Source: Asticcacaulis sp. (lineage in GTDB: Bacteria; Pseudomonadota; Alphaproteobacteria; Caulobacterales; Caulobacteraceae). Taken from it: a DNA stretch of 14,411 nucleotides. Positions within the stretch are counted from its first letter, which is position 1, and every line of letters begins with the position of its first letter. The notes beneath the pieces are model-generated. The model saw only the letters and a list, made by a program, of their open reading frames with translations, had not been told where the DNA came from and searched no databases. A program made the translations under genes and the position numbers. This document shows positions 13,129 through 14,411 of the stretch, in pieces. The stretch lies in assembly GCF_020217185.1 (NCBI RefSeq), contig NZ_JAIWNX010000307.1, positions 1-14,411 on the forward strand. Direction: 5' to 3'.

Positions 13129-13874
13129 AAATACTAAACAAAATAGAAAACGATGATATAGCAATTTCTTGGGATGAAATTGCAAATATTCGTTATGAAG
13201 AAATAAACAGTGGGCGCGACACAACATATAATCACATTTTAATGCCCATTTTTCATCACGAACTGAAATCACTAAAACCAAAAAAGGTATTGGATGCCGG
13301 TTGCGGATTAGGATTTATAACTAAAGACATTTCAAAATTTTCAAAATATGTGGTTGGGGTAGATTTAAGCAGCCGCTCCATAGACATGGCTCGTCAGCAC
13401 AACTCATCAGAAAATATAGAATATAAATGTAGTTCTGTGGAAGGTTTAAAATATATTGAAGAATTTGATGTAGTTATATCAAACATGGTTCTAATGGATT
13501 GCGTTGACCATAGATCGTTCTTACGCGCTTGTTATAAGATGCTGGCCCCCGGGGGGACTTTAATAGCTACAATAACAAATCCAAATGTTTGGCCAAGATA
13601 TTGGGGATACGAGAAGTATTCATGGTTTTCATATCATTCCACAATACATATTCTGGCTGAATTTCAATCTTCAGGCGCTGGAAAATCTGGGCACAAGGCC
13701 ATTCATACACACAGACCTTTATCTGATTATTTGAATGCGTTTTCTGAAACAGGATTTGAAATGCTTAACATTTCCGAAATTACTGGATCAATCGTTCGAT
13801 CAAAAATCATCTCGAAACTTCCCAGATACATAAAATTTAAATTTACTAAGACAACAAACGGAGCGATGTTGTAA
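13125..13874 (+). CDS. Class I SAM-dependent methyltransferase
   Basis: A 249-residue methyltransferase of the UbiE/Methyltransf_11 type. Motif I is VLDAGCGLGFIT (about residues 55-66). The ribose-binding acidic residue is Asp80 in VVGVDLS. Motif IV is EFDVVISNMVLMDCVDH (about 113-129) and the post-motif loop is MLAPGGTLIATITNPN (about 139-154). The section after this, WPRYWGYEKYSWFSYHSTIH, is rich in Trp and Tyr and probably shapes the substrate pocket. Small-molecule methylation is likelier than DNA methylation: there is no NPPY/DPPY catalytic motif and no target-recognition domain. Substrate unknown. It overlaps the upstream membrane-protein gene by four bases and shares its low GC, so the two were probably acquired together. 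Confidence 0.88.
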   Translation: MKILNKIENDDIAISWDEIANIRYEEINSGRDTTYNHILMPIFHHELKSLKPKKVLDAGCGLGFITKDISKFSKYVVGVDLSSRSIDMARQHNSSENIEYKCSSVEGLKYIEEFDVVISNMVLMDCVDHRSFLRACYKMLAPGGTLIATITNPNVWPRYWGYEKYSWFSYHSTIHILAEFQSSGAGKSGHKAIHTHRPLSDYLNAFSETGFEMLNISEITGSIVRSKIISKLPRYIKFKFTKTTNGAML

Positions 13875-14142
13875 ATTTTAATTTTTTATTAATTTCAATA
13901 TCATCAGCTCACTACCTGAGGTCAGTTCCCAAGCGATCCATTTGGGTACCCTTTCCGACCAAATGCGCCCTCGAGCTGGGCTTTAGAAATCTACACCCTC
14001 ATGTAGTAATGTCTGGAAACGCCACAAATACCTTTTGAAGACCACGAGCGTCAGCCTTAGAGAGCATTTCGAGGAGTTAATAAGGTGTTGGCGAAGCTGG
14101 TCAATATAACAATCCAGCAAAGTCGGAGGAGGCAGATTGGAC
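13875..14142. other. Gene-free gap at the right edge of the island
   Basis: The first 50 nt are very AT-rich and may help end the methyltransferase transcript, though the stem is all A/U and weak. A perfect 7-bp inverted repeat (CATTTGG 13939-13945, CCAAATG 13959-13965) follows. I see no RNA gene and no frame with a good ribosome site until 14143. GC content rises step by step here, consistent with an old insertion junction or a decayed gene. Confidence 0.4.
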
Positions 14143-14301
14143 ATGGTCGAAACGGTTGAACGCCGGTTGGCGGCGCTGGATCAGGCCTTGGCCGAAGCCC
14201 TGACCGCCGAGGCTGAAGGCCGCGTCATGTCGCTGGAAGACGCCGCTGCGCAAGTCAAAGCCAAGATCAAGGCTGTGGCGGACCGGCGCGCAGACGCCTG
14301 A
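14143..14301 (+). CDS. Short antitoxin-like protein (ParD/RelB-type addiction module)
   Basis: A 52-residue, mostly helical protein: MVETVERRLAALDQALAEAL, then TAEAEGRVMSLEDAAAQVKA and a basic end (KIKAVADRRADA). A short N-terminal helix with regular Ala/Leu heptads, followed by an EGRV-x-SLEDA turn and a terminal helix, is the usual build of small antitoxins and stabilisation proteins that accompany ParE/RelE toxins; the match is by pattern only. GGAGGAGG lies about ten bases before the ATG. A TTG at 14137 is nearer and would add two residues. No toxin gene follows within the 110 nt left in the window, and none precedes it, so it may be an orphan or its partner lies outside. Confidence 0.6.
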   Translation: MVETVERRLAALDQALAEALTAEAEGRVMSLEDAAAQVKAKIKAVADRRADA

Positions 14302-14411
14302 AAGCCGCGGCGATAACAAAATCTATCCCCCTCGCTGAAAGCCGGTGCATCCTGTGGGCATGGCTTTGGACACGCACAGCACAGAGGAGAGACTAAGCCC
14401 GGAGGTTCGGC

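Larger units (their letters stand above)
12360..13920. other. AT-rich genomic island carrying two coupled genes
   Basis: Base composition falls from about 62% GC to roughly one third GC by eye, with lines below 20% around 12721-12780, and returns to high GC by about 14140. Codon use in the two genes is AT-ending, unlike all other genes in the window. I see no integrase, transposase, tRNA or clear direct repeats at the edges, so how it arrived is unknown. Edge positions are approximate. Confidence 0.75.

Noticed and set aside
13876..13990. A start-less minus-strand frame of about 30 codons, possibly a decayed transposase
   Set aside because: An open stretch this short is expected by chance and I recognise no transposase motif.
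14083..14157. A GTG frame of about 25 codons behind GAGGAG
   Set aside because: It runs out of frame into the antitoxin-like gene, has arbitrary composition, and its ribosome site is poorly spaced.
14360..14411. An ATG frame open to the right edge (starts MALDTHSTEERL)
   Set aside because: Only 17 codons are visible and there is no ribosome site, so it cannot be supported.
1..14411. CRISPR arrays, rRNA or tRNA genes
   Set aside because: No regularly spaced repeats and no tRNA-like cloverleaf or rRNA sequence were seen on either strand.

Overview
The window is about 62% GC by eye over most of its length. It has compact bacterial gene order and alphaproteobacterial-looking genes: a DUF1800/DUF1501 pair, an ArnT-like transferase, a single-chain ABC exporter, class II fumarase and REP-type palindromes. 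I infer a member of the Caulobacterales (Asticcacaulis/Caulobacter-like). That placement rests on general resemblance, not on a marker gene.

Layout. Positions 1-990 hold the tail of an Ala/Pro-rich coiled-coil protein and small uncharacterised genes. Positions 994-4148 hold a likely lipid-linked sugar locus. On the minus strand are a DPM1/ArnC-type GT2 glycosyltransferase and a small four-helix membrane protein; divergently on the plus strand is an ArnT/GT83-type membrane glycosyltransferase. The GT2 enzyme probably makes the polyprenyl-phosphate sugar that the GT83 enzyme uses outside the inner membrane. Positions 4208-6911 hold a DUF1800 gene followed by a Tat-exported DUF1501 gene. A cluster of three hairpins separates this pair from a convergent ABC exporter (7039-8877). 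Divergent from the exporter is a MAPEG-family gene (8989-9408), then a REP-rich gap and a Gdx/SugE guanidinium exporter on the minus strand (9567-9902).

The most interesting part of the high-GC backbone is 9900-10700. Upstream of sugE both conserved halves of a guanidine-III (ykkC-III) riboswitch can be read, separated by a 44-nt REP palindrome that appears to sit in the linker. Divergent from it are three tandem, clearly paralogous 24-25-residue single-helix membrane peptides, then a 19-residue basic peptide. A perfect 13-bp hairpin with U/A tracts ends that cluster and also serves fumC (10713-12227), which arrives from the other side. fumC has a 40-residue Lys-rich N-terminal extension.

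From about 12360 to 13920 the composition drops to roughly one third GC. This island holds two genes coupled by an ATGA overlap: a two-helix membrane protein with a PLD-like-looking cytosolic domain, and a class I SAM methyltransferase. It looks horizontally acquired and is the best candidate here for an undescribed two-gene system. After it, composition returns to high GC with a short antitoxin-like gene (14143-14301) that has no toxin visible before the window ends.
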